DNA of 64,000 bases, from the NCBI GenBank assembly GCA_013339895.1, contig JABACO010000003.1, forward strand, positions 1,215,669 through 1,279,668. The letters are read 5' to 3'. Positions within the stretch are counted from its first letter, which is position 1. Each line of letters starts with the position of its first letter. The notes beneath the pieces were generated by a model. It made no database searches. It saw only the letters and a program-made list of their open reading frames with translations, and was not told where the DNA came from. Both the position numbers and the translations under genes were made by a program. The DNA comes from Ephydatia muelleri (taxonomy: Eukaryota > Porifera > Demospongiae > Spongillida > Spongillidae). Positions 1 through 10,910 of this stretch are shown here, piece after piece.

Positions 1-275
1 ACGTAAACTAATATAAATCTAACTGTAGTCTAATATAAATATAACTGTGATCCTTACAATCGTGTGACATGTGCTGAAATGCCCAGAGTAGCCAAGGCAG
101 TCCTAACTACAAGAAGTTAGTTAACTAGCCTAAGTAACGTCATATACATTATAACTGGGCATTATATAAAGAGTTGTAAGACAATAGTTATTATTGGGGA
201 AGATCGGACAGAGCTGTAATTATCAAGCTTAACCAAGGTAGCGAATATCATATCAGGAAATTGATCAAATTCACC

Positions 276-654
276 ATGGTGTTTGTGAGTTCCGCAGCAT
301 GGGAAGTGTGGCTGGTGGTTAGTGTGATGTGAACTTTTTTGTACCTAGTGTATATGCTGCCAACAGCGACCCATAGAGGGTGACAATCAGCTTTGTTGTA
401 AATGTACTGAATACAGGAAGCGCCAACCTAGCCAAATTGCAAATCGCCCTGACGATTATAGCATGAAGTGTGTGTGTTGCAAGTTCAAATACTTTGACCC
501 TAACTTTGTGAAGCTTGCCACCTACCAGTGTGGAGATCGCTACTACCTCTGCTGGCTTTGCCATAGGAGGCATGGCACATGCCTGAAAGATCCAGCCTCC
601 CATGAGACTCCAGAATCAGCCCACAGATTCTTCATACATGTTCCCAAACATTGA
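276..654 (+). CDS. Subfamily I cysteine-rich two-module zinc-knuckle-like protein (copy 1)
   Basis: Two-exon gene model: exon 1 is 276-284 (M-V-F), intron 285-348 (GTGAGT donor, CCTAG acceptor), exon 2 is 349-654 in phase 0, giving 104 aa. Exon 2 opens on C-I-C-C, followed by C-C-x-C about 14 residues later; this is module 1. Module 2 starts near residue 43 with K-C-V-C-C and continues to Y-Q-C-G, Y-Y-L-C-W-L-C-H and a final G-T-C. The cysteine and histidine spacing suggests two zinc-binding sites. There is no signal peptide, membrane segment or CaaX end. The start was chosen because the two closest relatives (3.5 and 8.2 kb) have the same mini-exon and GTGAGT donor. It is the first visible member of the plus-strand array, which probably continues to the left of the window. 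I do not recognise the family and function is unknown. Confidence 0.75.
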
Positions 655-1555
655 CAGTATCTTATGAAATATTACACATGTGTGCTCAAAAACACGAATG
701 TACTGAATTGACAACTTTATTAAAATGTCATGAAAATACAAATACAATGTCTTTTACCTGTATCAAATGTCTAAAATGTGCTACTCACTCATATCATCAT
801 GATCTAATTGCATGCCACAGTAACACAATGTGATAGCCACCAGCACAAATACAATATGTGACGGATACTTTTGTAAAGAAAGTCAGTACTGTACAGTGCA
901 GATGTTAAAACATTTCCCTTTTTTTACATGTATTCGCTTGTGTGCAATTGACAATACAAAATTGACTCTTTAAAATGCTCAGTAATTTCTTTAAAGGCCT
1001 AATGGATCTAGTGGCATATAAACTGTAATTTATAGTTGCATTCAAAAATAATTCAAACACATTTGACATAGTTGTTGTTTTAAATAATTAATATTACTTA
1101 ACAAAATACTTCGAAATCTGACCATAGTCTTGTGCTCTATAGTACTTTATACTGTAGATACCTTTGCATCACAAATGTTTCAGACAGTAAGAAATAGTAC
1201 GCCCCACATAAAGTAAACCCTAAGATGTTTTCCCACCTTAACCTGGAGGTTACTGTGATGAATATTGGCACACATGGACCTATACCTACATTGTATGTCT
1301 AAATAAACTCCAGCCCTTGTTGACAGATAGCTGCACCAAGTCTCAATCTTATGCCACCACATTCTGATCGTATTTATTACAAGACCCCTGTGCATGGATA
1401 ACAAATCCAAATCGCAGTATTGTGCACACATTGATTCCTATAAGTCTATTGTCATGTGATACAAGAAAGCCTAATCTGGGTTGCTATAATTACATCCACC
1501 CCATAACACCATGCAGCATGTGTCAGCTCATAGGTGTGTATCAGTTGACCCTATG
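655..1555. other. AT-rich 3' flank of copy 1, no gene
   Basis: I see no coding potential here. The stretch is a diverged version of the 3' flank found after the decayed gene at 2.05 kb: the block at about 680-830 matches about 2215-2330, and 940-1560 loosely matches 2340-3090. It is therefore part of the same ancestral duplication unit. Confidence 0.5.
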
Positions 1556-2338
1556 ACACAACCAAATATAATTAGATCAATTACATCTTGATGATATGAA
1601 TGATCAGCACATTTCATACATTTGGTACAGGTAAATGAGAACAGATTAATTAAGTTGTCAATTCAGTACATTCTTGTTTTTGAGCCTTCGTGTGTAGAAT
1701 TATCTACAATATCTGTAACACATTTATAACCTACTCTGCATGTTTGGGAACATGTATGAGGAATTTGTGGGCTGATTCTAGAGTTGCATTGGAGGCTGGA
1801 TCTCCTATGGCAACGCCAGCAGAGGCAGTGCCGGTCTCAGCACTGGTTGCACATCATGACTTTACTAGCCAGTATGCATATCATCCCCAAAAGTATGCAA
1901 TTTAAACCTGGCTAAAATCACAGTACGGATAATACATGTAGTACTGGATTAGCATAGTAATGGTAGATTCCGTACTGTGATTTTAGCCAGGTATAAATTG
2001 CATACTTTTGGGGATGATATGCATACTGGCTAGTAAAGTCATGATGTGCAACCAGTGCGGAGACCGGTACTGCCTCTGCTGGCGTTGCCATAGGAGATCC
2101 AGCCTCCAATGCAACTCTAGAATCAGCCCACAAATTCCTCATAGATGTTCCCAAACATGCAGAGTAGGTTATAAACGTGTTACAGATATTGTAGATAATT
2201 CTACACACGAAGGCTCAAAAACAAGAATGTACTGAATTGACAACTTAATTAATCTGTTCTCATTTACCTGTACCAAATGTCTGAAATGTGCTGATCATTC
2301 ATATCAAGATATAATTGATCTAATTATATTTGGTTGTG
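1556..2338. repeat. Large inverted repeat, about 370-bp arms with 39-bp spacer
   Basis: The left arm (about 1556-1929) is the near-perfect reverse complement of the right arm (about 1969-2338), with the spacer at 1930-1968. The outer ends read cacaaccaaatataatt and aattatatttggttgtg; the inner ends are cagtacgga and tccgtactg. The spacer plus the first 40 bases of the right arm also occur at about 3107 and 7772 in normal orientation, so the right arm is the original and the left arm is an inverted duplicate. Both arms contain the decayed module-2 coding piece of a subfamily I gene. Very few mismatches separate the arms, which implies a young event or ongoing arm-to-arm conversion. Confidence 0.85.
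2041..2235 (+). pseudogene. Decayed module-2 fragment of a subfamily I cysteine-rich gene
   Basis: The reading frame shows N-Q-C-G-D-R-Y and then L-C-W-R-C-H-R-R, the second half of module 2. The segment encoding the first module and the mini-exon is missing. A related fragment with the same 3' continuation lies at 6.73 kb, and a reverse-complement copy sits in the other palindrome arm (about 1690-1905). A stop follows at 2233-2235. Nothing suggests that it is expressed. Confidence 0.7.
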
Positions 2339-4439
2339 CAGAAATTTACAATACAAAATTGACACTTTAAAATGCTCCCCAATTCCTTTAAAGGCTAATG
2401 TATCTAGTAGAACTGCCTATTTACAGCTGCAACCAAAAAGAGATAAAATTTGATTATTCACAAAATAAATGTTTCACATGGTAGGAAATTCCACACCTTC
2501 ATTCAAAGCCGGAATTGTGAACTTTGGCAGTAACAGTACGCCCCACATAAAGTAAACCCAAAGGTGGATTCCCAGGGGTATTCCCTAACATGTTTTTAAT
2601 ATGTGGTACAACATTGTGAACTTTTGCAGTAAACAGTAGACAAACTGCACGCCCAACATAAAGTAACCGCACAGGTGAATTCCTAGGGGTATTCCCTAAC
2701 AGGTTTTAAATATGTGCTTCAATTAGAAAAGGATGCATATTATCACCTATCCCTGGAGTAACTGTGATCAAATACGCCATGGGACACATGGACCATTCAT
2801 TACTTATACCTACATTGTATGTCTGTTGTAACTAAATAAACTCCAGCTCTTGTTGACAGAGAGCTGCACCAAGTCTCTATCTTACGCAACCACATTCTGA
2901 TTATATTTATCACATGACCCCTGTGCATGGATAACAAATCACAACATTCTACACACACTGATTCCTAGAAGACTAATCTCATGTGATACAAGAAAGCCAA
3001 ATCAGGGTTGCTATTATTACATCCACCCCATAACACCGTGCAGCATGTGTCAGTTCATAGGTGTGTATCAGTTGACCCTATGACAATGTAAGAGCCGCCA
3101 ATAAAGATGATAATACATGTAGTACTGGATTGGCATAGTAATGGTAGATTCCGTACTGTGAATGTAGCCAGGTTTAAATTGCGTACTTTTGGGGATGATG
3201 TGGACCTTACAACGAACTGGCTAGTTACAGTCACGATGTTTATAAATTGGCTAAAACATTATCATACTGGTATTGCTAGCTGTAATGGATAATGGAAACT
3301 AAATGTCACTCACACACATCCTTTCTTCCAGTGATGAAATGCACCTATGTTGTTGAATAATTTAATCCCATACATGGGCTTGATAAGAACTGGGTACCAG
3401 TGGCACGTGAGTTGTCATTAGATCGTTGATACTGTAAGTCATACCGTGTAGAGCAGATAGCCTATCACAAGACACATCAACAAACCATGGTGGCCGTGAG
3501 TTGGTTTGGCATGTTTAGTAGTTAATATCAAGTGTGCGATCTTCTAGTGTATATGCTGTCTGCAGCGAGAAGCCAAAACTGATGAACTGTGTGGTGAGTG
3601 TGGCAAATACAAATCACGCAGGCCAAGTCATGCTGAAGACACTCCTGATGATGGTTGCAGTGTGAAATGTGTCTGCTGCGAATTTAGGTACAATGACCCT
3701 TACTTTGTGAAGCTTGCCACCTACCAGTGTAGACATCGCTACTACCTCTGCTGGCTTTGCCATAGGAGGCATGGCACATGCCTGAAAGATCCAGCCTCCC
3801 ATGAGACTCTAGAATCATCTTATGAATTCAAAATACGTGCTAAGAAATAGCAACATTATTTTACTCTTTAGGTAGCACATGATTTTAATAAAATTTGGTC
3901 ATTATAATGTCATTTATTTGCAAGGAGTTTAGTCGAAACATAAATAATAAAACTAAATTTGTTTATGAGTTCATTCAGCAGGGCTCATATCTCAATTCGC
4001 TACTCGATGCTTGGTGTTTGCAAGATCATGCATGACCATCCTGCCAGTGCAAGTGGCTATAGCTACCATCACATCACCACGTATATATAAGTGTACACAC
4101 ACACACAAACACACACCAAACTATCAAGGTCATTACAATTCAAAAGCATATAATACACCCACAGATGGATTCCTAGGTGCACCCCCTAAAGTGCCGTTAA
4201 TTACAACATGATGTGCTTTATCACAACACGCCAGCAACTGTATATATATATATGGGTCAGTTTCCGAGAAAACGAGAAGTGACGACATATACATGTATAA
4301 CAAGTTATTAAAATGTTTCACATTTGAATCGCTAAAACTCCGTAACGGGTTTAAGCTACCAACTTCCTATTTCGAACACTTTGTGCCACACCACTTCTCT
4401 CTACGAAAATCGACTTTAGTGTCTAATACTTGCTCCTTG
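2050..4439. repeat. Segmental duplication, left copy (partner 6738-9159)
   Basis: About 2.4 kb here matches 6738-9159 almost base for base at an offset of about 4.67 kb. Matching landmarks are the decayed gene fragment, the doubled 'attccctaac' flank block (2570 and 2680 against 7235 and 7345), the spacer-like sequence at 3107 against 7772, the intact gene at 3487 against 8153, and the 'gggtcagtttccgagaaaa' block at 4255 against 8981. Both copies end at 'ttgctccttg'. The main difference is the length of the CA microsatellite. Confidence 0.85.
3487..3850 (+). CDS. Subfamily I cysteine-rich two-module zinc-knuckle-like protein (copy 2)
   Basis: Exon 1 is 3487-3495 (M-V-A), intron 3496-3547 (52 bp, GTGAGT donor, CTTCTAG acceptor), exon 2 is 3548-3850 in phase 0, giving 103 aa. 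Module 1 is C-I-C-C plus L-C-G-E-C. Module 2 runs from K-C-V-C-C near residue 43 through Y-Q-C-R-H-R-Y-Y-L-C-W-L-C-H to G-T-C. The C-terminus is short and basic (ends A-K-K) with no CaaX box. A poly(A) signal AATAAA lies at 3887-3892, 37 bp after the stop. It is nearly identical to the gene at 8153, its partner in the segmental duplication. Function is unknown; zinc binding is inferred from cysteine spacing only. Confidence 0.78.
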
Positions 4440-4610
4440 CCGACGTTGCAAGGAACAATACCCCGAGAGGTTTGAAACACTTCGTGCCACATCACTCCTC
4501 TCAAAGTCCAGGTACATGTAGCTCCCTGCAGGAATGTCCAAATCGCTTTAAAATTGATGTACACGTAAAGGAGTCCTGTCACTATTGATTTCTGCAGATT
4601 ATAGATGTTA

Positions 4611-4783
4611 CCTCTTCCGGTATGGAGATACAGCAATGCAAAGTAAGTCCATGTTTCCCGCCTGAATCGTGCCTTTCTCTGTTTTTCTCGGAAGAATGGA
4701 AGCAGTTCAGGGACTGAGAAAGGCGTGATTCGAATGGGAAACGTGGACTTACTTTGCATTACAGTATCTCCATAATGAAGAGG
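4611..4783. mobile_element. MITE-like fold-back element with TA target duplication
   Basis: The ends are imperfect terminal inverted repeats of about 65-70 bp. The left end begins cctcttccggtatggagata, and the right end is the complement of cctcttcattatggagatac. A loop of about 37 bp separates them, and TA flanks both ends (4609-4610 and 4784-4785). A TA duplication and a non-coding body fit a Tc1/mariner-type non-autonomous element. The match between the arms continues through 'aatgcaaagtaagtcca'. No transposase is present. Confidence 0.6.
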
Positions 4784-5333
4784 TATACATATATATGGCA
4801 TACGAAAGTGTAGCAACAATGCAAGCAACAATACAATCACATACATGTATTCATGCCCCTGTATGGTGTTACAGTAAGCTGGTGTTCATAAATGCCCTAC
4901 ATATAAGCAGAAAACAGCTGGCAACAAAAATGAAATATAGATTGATTTGGCACTAAAAATAATATTTCACATAGGTGCTACTGAAGCTGTTGATGGATCT
5001 GTACACACATGTATCATACTAATTGGCTATTCACTGTGAGTCAGTTACCACATATTATTCATCTAGCCCTTGTTGATAGAGTTTTGATGCTGCCGCATTC
5101 TTATCCTAACAGTAGTTATGATAGGTATGAATAACTGTGTATAACAGTCTCCATAAAATATGGCGAGAGTACCATGTTGCAACTAAAAATGGAAAATCGT
5201 CACAAAATATGAAGCACGTGACATATAAGGAAGTTGAAGTGGGTAAATCGACATTGTTGTTGGTGGTGCAAAATTATTGAGCTGTTTTTGTGTGACCATT
5301 GGTGGAAGATAGTAGACTGTGTCAATAGTAGCG
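4784..5333. other. Upstream region of the 5.3-kb gene
   Basis: No coding sequence is seen. The last 100 bp resemble the upstream region of the 11.8-kb paralog (shared 'gtgggcgaaa/gtgggtaaat', 'ctgtttttgt' and 'attggt' words just before the start codon), so promoter elements probably lie here. I see no clear TATA box. Confidence 0.35.
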
Positions 5334-5797
5334 ATGTCTGAATTCAACCCCAAGGTACAATTCGAATTTAATTAATGCAGCCATGATTGTGTGCCTGTCC
5401 CAATGTCCAGTGTTCATGCTGTCAGACCACAGAATGGGCAGGGTCAGACTCCAACGCCACCCTCTGTGTACAATGTATCAACTTGCACGCTAAACCACCC
5501 AGGATAAGATCAGCAAACACTCCTACCAAATGTGATTGTTGTCAGCTGACATTTGCAGAAGATAGGGATCCATTCGTGCGCCCTGCTGAATACCAGTGTG
5601 GAGAGGATAAGTACTACCTGTGTGATCCATGCCACAGCCAGCACCCCACATGTCCTGTCCACCCTGCATCCTATGAAAAGCCTGCTACATTGGGTCTGAG
5701 AAGATCCGAGCATGTCCCTGACAATGCAGGTCCTGCTGCTCCATCACAAGTAGCAACCCAGTCCTCCACTGAACCCCCTTCTTGTCTCATCATTTAG
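5334..5797 (+). CDS. Subfamily II cysteine-rich protein with CaaX end (copy 1)
   Basis: Exon 1 is 5334-5354 (M-S-E-F-N-P-K), intron 5355-5410 (56 bp, GTACAA donor, TCCAG acceptor), exon 2 is 5411-5797, giving 135 aa. Another AG at 5379-5380 would run straight into an in-frame TGA, so the later acceptor is preferred; it also puts C-S-C-C first, as in all relatives. Module 1 is C-S-C-C with L-C-V-Q-C. Module 2 is K-C-D-C-C, then E-Y-Q-C-G-E-D-K-Y-Y-L-C-D-P-C-H and T-C-P-V-H. A Ser/Pro/Thr-rich tail of about 40 residues ends in S-C-L-I-I, a CaaX-like box whose last residue would favour geranylgeranylation. No signal peptide. AATAAA at 5895-5900. Predicted to be intracellular and membrane-tethered; function unknown. 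Confidence 0.8.
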
Positions 5798-5894
5798 AGA
5801 TGCGCATCATCACATGTGCCATACACTTGAGTGCATACACAAATGGCTAGTGATATAGGTATAGATAAGATTTTGACTTTTTGCTGCATTTTCA

Positions 5895-5900
5895 AATAAA
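5895..5900 (+). promoter_or_regulatory. Poly(A) signal of the 5.3-kb gene
   Basis: A canonical AATAAA lies 98 bp after the stop codon, in a T-rich to A-rich context. Confidence 0.6.
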
Positions 5901-6726
5901 ATGTTACTCACTGATATAAAGATGTGGTTCAGATCCAACAACATAATGGCCATTCTGTACTATCTAAGCAGAAGCAATTGTGCAATGGGAGGAAAATTCT
6001 GCTATTTTAGGAACAGTCCACCTTACCTCATATGTGCATGTTCAACACTAACTGTAGTTTTACTTGATATGCCTAGCCAACGGGTATCTTCACAGCATGC
6101 ATATTATCATGTAAGTATAAATGCTAAAGTTGAACATTATATATGCGAAGCATCTGCAGTTGTGTTTTGTACCTGGGTATATAAGTAAAATTCCAAATTG
6201 TTTTCACGGAGATTGCAAAGACTGTGGTGATAACTGATAAGATGTGTCCAAAGGATCCCTGGGCCTGATTATTGCCTTGAACCATAGTTATGTGGGAGTG
6301 GCTTGTACTTGTCATTTGGAACATATTCCCACACCTTGTTTGTGCAGACATGTATCACCACCAAAATTAAAACTGGGTATTATGCCAAATATGTATTACT
6401 TGAATTGCATTTTAATGAGCCAAAAACATGCCATTAAGTAGCAAAAAATAATACATACGTGCAACTGTGCATCCTCACTTCTTACAGGACACTGAAATGT
6501 CCACTTGCCATCAAAATGAGCCAACAACATTGCTGTAATGCCACATAAATACAAAGATTGACAAGTGACATAAGCTTGGCTGTTATAGTATTTCTCTTCG
6601 AAAAATGCCTATTGAAATCACCAAAAATGTACAAAGAACATCTCTTACCCACACACCCACAAAACAACCATTGGATACATATGTGGCTTGTGACATAAGC
6701 TCCCAGGTACCGCCCTAATTTTGCGA
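5901..6726. other. Intergenic stretch with one subfamily V relic
   Basis: No intact gene. About 6208-6330 is a short relic that matches the 3' half of the decayed subfamily V gene at 9.4-9.5 kb (shared 'tgcaaagact-tggtgataa', 'tccaaaggat' and 'gagagtggcttgta' words). The rest is AT-rich with no recognisable structure. Confidence 0.4.
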
Positions 6727-6897
6727 TGTTTGCCACCAACCAGTGTGGAGATCACTACTGCCTCTGCTGGCTTTGCCATAGGAGATCCAGCCCACAAATT
6801 CCTCATACATGTTCCGAAACATGTAGAGTAGGTTATGAACTTGTTACAGATATTGTAGATAATTCTACACATGAAGGCTCAAAAACAAGAATGTACT
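6727..6897 (+). pseudogene. Decayed module-2 fragment, subfamily I
   Basis: A reading frame opens at 6727 and shows N-Q-C-G-D-H-Y and L-C-W-L-C-H-R-R-S, then runs into non-family sequence. It is the counterpart of the relic at 2041 but lacks the 20 or so bases just after the histidine. No mini-exon or first module is present. It marks the left end of the second segmental-duplication copy. Confidence 0.65.
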
Positions 6898-8152
6898 GAA
6901 TTGACAACTTAATTAATCCGTTCTCATTTACCTGTACCAAATGTCTGAAATGTGCTGATCATTCACATCAAGCTGTAATTGATCTAATTATATTTGGTTG
7001 TGCAGAAATTTACAATACAAAATTGACAATTTAAAATGCTCCCTAATTTCTTTAAAGGTTAATGTATCTAGTAGAACTGCCTATTTACAGATGCAACCAA
7101 AATGAGATAAAATTTGATTATTCACAAAAGAAATGTTTCACACGGTAGGAAATTCCACACCTTCATTCAAAGCCGCAATTGTGAACTTTGGCAGTAAACA
7201 GTACGCCCCACATAAAGTAAACCCAAAGGTGGATTCCCAGGGGTATTCCCTAACATGTTTTTAATATGTGCTACAACATTGTGAATTGCAGTAAACAGTA
7301 CACAGTAAACAGTACGCCCAACATAAAGTAACCCCACAGGTGAATTCCTAGGGGTATTCCCTAACGGGTTTTAAATATGTGCTTCAATTAGAAAAGGATG
7401 TACATTATCACCTATCCCTGGAGTAACTGTGATCAAATACGCCATGGGACACATGGACCATTCATTACTTATACCTACATTGTATGTCTGTTGTAACTAA
7501 ATAAACTCCAGCCCTTGTTGACAGAGAGCTGCACCAAGTCTCTATCTTACGCAACCACATTCTGATTATATTTATCACATGACCCCTGTGCATGGATAAC
7601 AAATCACAACATTCTACACACACTGATTCCTAGAAGACTAATCTCATGTGATACAAGAAAGCCAAATCAGGGTTGCTATTATTACATCCACCCCATAACA
7701 CCATGCAGCATGTGTCAGTTCATAGGTGTGTATCAGTTGACCCTATGACAATGTAAGAGCCGCCAATAAAGATGATAATACATGTAGTACTGGATTGGCA
7801 TAGTAATGGTAGATTCCATACTGTGAATGTAGCCAGGTTTAAATTGCATACTTTTGGGGATGATGTGGACCTTACAACAAACTGGCTAGTTACAGTCACG
7901 ATGTTTATAAATTGGCTAAAACATTATCATACTGGTATTGCTAGCTGTAATGGATAATGGAAACTAAATGTCACTCACACACATCCTTTCTTCCAGTGAT
8001 GAAATGCACCTATGTTGTTGAATAATTTAATCCCATACATGGGCTTGATAAGAACTGGGTACCAGTGGCACGTGAGTTGTCATTAGATCGTTGATACTGT
8101 AAGTCATACCGTGTAGAGCAGATAGCCTATCACAAGACAGATCAAATAAACC

Positions 8153-8523
8153 ATGGTGGCCGTGAGTTGGTTTGGCGTGTTTAGTAGTTAATATCAAGTG
8201 TGCGATCTTCTCGGGCGTAGTGTATATGCTGTCTGCAGCAAGAAGCCATATCTGATGAACTGTGTGGTGAGTGTGGCAAATACAAATCACGCAAGCCAAG
8301 TCATGCTGAAGACACTCCTGATGATGGTTGCAGTGTGAAATGTGTCTGCTGCAAATTTAGGTACAATGACCCTAACTTTGTGAAGCTTGCCACCTACCAG
8401 TGTAGACATCGCTACTACCTCTGCTGGCTTTGCCATAGGAGGCATGGCACATGCCTGAAAGATCCATACTCCAATGAGACTCTAGAATCATCTTATCAAT
8501 TTGAAATACGTGCTAATAAATAG
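8153..8523 (+). CDS. Subfamily I cysteine-rich two-module zinc-knuckle-like protein (copy 3)
   Basis: Exon 1 is 8153-8161 (M-V-A), intron 8162-8220 (59 bp, GTGAGT donor, GCGTAG acceptor), exon 2 is 8221-8523, giving 103 aa. Cysteine layout is as in copy 2: C-I-C-C and L-C-G-E-C, then K-C-V-C-C, Y-Q-C-R-H-R-Y-Y-L-C-W-L-C-H and G-T-C. It differs from copy 2 by a handful of residues and by 7 extra intron bases before the acceptor. The poly(A) hexamer of copy 2 has become GATAAA here. The frame remains fully open, which points to a recent duplication or purifying selection. Confidence 0.78.
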
Positions 8524-8740
8524 CGACATTACCCTTAAGGTAGCACATGGTTTTGATAAAAGTTGGTGATTATAATGAAAAATCATTTATTTGCAAGGAG
8601 TTTAGTCGAAACATAAATAACATAACTAAATTTGTTTATAAGTTCAGCAGGGCTCATATCTCAATTCGCTACTTCATGCTTGGTGTTTGCAAGATCATGC
8701 ATGACCATCCTGCCAGTGCAAGTGGCTATAGCTACCATCA

Positions 8741-8749
8741 CACACACCA

Positions 8750-8805
<56 letters not shown>

Positions 8806-8842
8806 GTGCGCACACACACACCACACACACACACACACACCA
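8741..8842. repeat. (CA)n microsatellite
   Basis: About 100 bp of nearly pure CA dinucleotide repeat. The orthologous position in the first duplication copy (about 4095-4115) carries only a short CA tract, so it has expanded here or contracted there. Confidence 0.95.
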
Positions 8843-9159
8843 ATAAACTGTCAAGGTCATTACAATTCAAAAGCATAAAATACACCCACAGATGGATTCT
8901 TAGGTGCAACCCCTAACGAGCCGTTAATTACAACATGATGTGCTTTATCACAACACGCCAGCAACTGTATATATATATATGGGTCAGTTTCCGAGAAAAT
9001 GAAAAGTGGATTATATGTATAACGTTATAAAAATGCTTCACGATTGAATCACTAAAACTCCGTAACGGTTTAAGCTATCAACTTAGTATTTCGAACTCTT
9101 CGTGCCACACCACTTCTCTCTAAGAAAATCGACTTTGGTGTCTTACCCTTGCTCCTTGT

Positions 9160-9472
9160 AGTGCAACTGCTGTGAAGTCAACTATACTGGCTAGCTTCAG
9201 AACAAAACACTCATGTTTGTCAGAAGTGGATTGTGGTTCAACCGCAATCCAATCCAAACATATATCCAATAGATGACACCGCAGTTGGAGCATTGGGTGT
9301 GATTGCTGCAATCTTGAGTTCGTGCAATCTCATTGGGGCCTTCGATATGTATCATGGGGTTCAATTCCAATGTGGACACTTCTTCTACTTATGCAAAGAC
9401 TATGGTGATAAGCGCTGTCCAAAGGATGCATGGGCCCTCACCACTTCCCTAAATGCTAGTTATTGGACTTAA
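9160..9472 (+). pseudogene. Decayed subfamily V cysteine-rich gene
   Basis: The exon begins at a TAG acceptor followed by TGC-AAC-TGC-TGT, exactly as in the intact gene at 22.26 kb. The reading frame shifts between module 1 and module 2: C-N-C-C reads in one frame, while F-Q-C-G-H-F-F-Y-L-C-K-D reads in another, and the second C-H pair of module 2 is lost. No mini-exon precedes it because the segmental duplication joint lies immediately upstream. Probably dead. Confidence 0.7.
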
Positions 9473-10440
9473 ATGTGAGAGTGGCTTGTAATTGTTATTA
9501 GAATGTGCCCCTCTCCACTCAAATGTAAACTAGTCTAGCACAAGCGAAAACTTTATACAACCTGTGGTTATGATGATGACGACATGAAAACACCATCTGC
9601 CACTTTTTCGTATCCACACAGAGTAATCTGTCGATCTGGGGTCATACTTGAACAATTGATAACTGGACTTCAGTGTAGGATTATTACATTGTAAATGCTA
9701 TCTATATGCATCTCTCCACTAACCTTGTGTAGAAGTGCAAAAAGATAACACACTGTGGTATGTTGCAGTTTAGAATACACTTGTATGACACCATGTAGGC
9801 CCAGAAACCCAGCGCACACATACATTCTAGAAACCAATATTTGCCTCTCGGATCTATGACGGCAGCAATTGAACATGCCTGGGAGCTAAAATGCCTTTTT
9901 AATGCATGATAGACAATGCTACACATGACAGCAATACGGACACATTATAACCACATTACACACCATTTGGACAGGCCTCCCCTCCAAAACTTCAGGCCCT
10001 TGGTCTTTTGCTGGAAGCTATGTTTTGGTAAACAGTTGACACCTTCTCTTTTCTGAGACCAGTCAAATTAAATTCTCTAATGCATGCTACACTAATGCAC
10101 CTTGTACTTCTAAGGATACTGTTTACAGCATTCCTGGAAATGTGCATGGCACACCAATCTATGGATTTCAGATTGTCACCCCTAACACAGTGGTGAGAGG
10201 TTATTTTGTGCCTGATGCAATATGATGGGCAGTAGTGTATCATGGTATGGTTTATCTTCAATCGAAATACCTAAACGTGTAGTAAGAGTGGGCTTTCTGG
10301 TATAAGTTTGCCAGTATATTGTACCTTTTGTTCAATGCAACACAGCTATGTCTACTGTCAGTAATAATTATCACATCTAGGCACAAGCCCGCTATCTGAG
10401 GGCTCAAAGGTCATAATGATCTTTTCATCACATACTTCAA
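9473..10440. other. Non-coding, ancient copy of 20.05-20.54 kb
   Basis: No gene. About 9985-10450 is a diverged duplicate of about 20070-20540 (shared 'gcatgcta-actaat', 'attcctgga-atgtgc', 'tatggatttc', 'tgtgcctgatgc' and 'atggcaatgtgttat'). It is the upstream part of the subfamily III duplication unit. The first 500 bp show nothing I can name. Confidence 0.45.
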
Positions 10441-10800
10441 TTATGGCAATGTGTTATATCTTCTGCACATGCTTGTACACACATCACTACCTAAATACTA
10501 CAGGTATAATTACAAGATATATTGTTAAAGGATAATGTACCAATTAATCCACCAACCAGCATATTATCTACATACACAGCACAGCTCTTGCTACAATACA
10601 TCCACCAAACACATACATTACATACCAAATATGGCATGGTTGATAAAGCATGTGACATAAGCTTATCATGTAAAGTCCCCATATCGCTGCTATTGTTCTG
10701 TTAATAGAACTGACGTAGATCCCAACAGATTGATGTATCAGTATAAAAACCCACTAATCAGTGGTCAAAATACTCAGCTAACACACTAAACACACTGGTG
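10441..10800 (+). promoter_or_regulatory. Orphan copy of the subfamily III promoter module
   Basis: This block is nearly identical to 13290-13620 and matches 20936-21180, which directly precede the intact subfamily III genes. It keeps the TATA box (TATAAAA at 10742-10748) and the CCACT-aatc-AGTGG palindrome (10751-10764). No subfamily III exon follows; instead there is AT-rich sequence and then a LINE fragment at 10.91 kb. It is a promoter left without its gene. Confidence 0.6.
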
Positions 10801-10910
10801 AGGGTACCATATCCATGTTGCAACTAATATATATTTTTAATAAGAATTACATCGTTAATATAATACATACATACATACCCTGACACACTGAGATACACTA
10901 GCTATGAAAG

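Larger units (their letters stand above)
6738..9159. repeat. Segmental duplication, right copy (partner 2050-4439)
   Basis: See the left copy. This copy holds the subfamily I gene at 8153 and a much longer CA microsatellite. At its right border the sequence switches directly to a decayed subfamily V gene. Confidence 0.85.

Noticed and set aside
4367-4846. 159-codon minus-strand open frame
   Set aside because: It runs through the fold-back element and repeated flank sequence and has no domain features.
5383-5389. ATG at 5383 or alternative acceptor at 5380 for the 5.3-kb gene
   Set aside because: The ATG reads in the wrong frame, and the acceptor at 5380 leads to an in-frame TGA at 5384-5386. 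The acceptor at 5410 fits all relatives.
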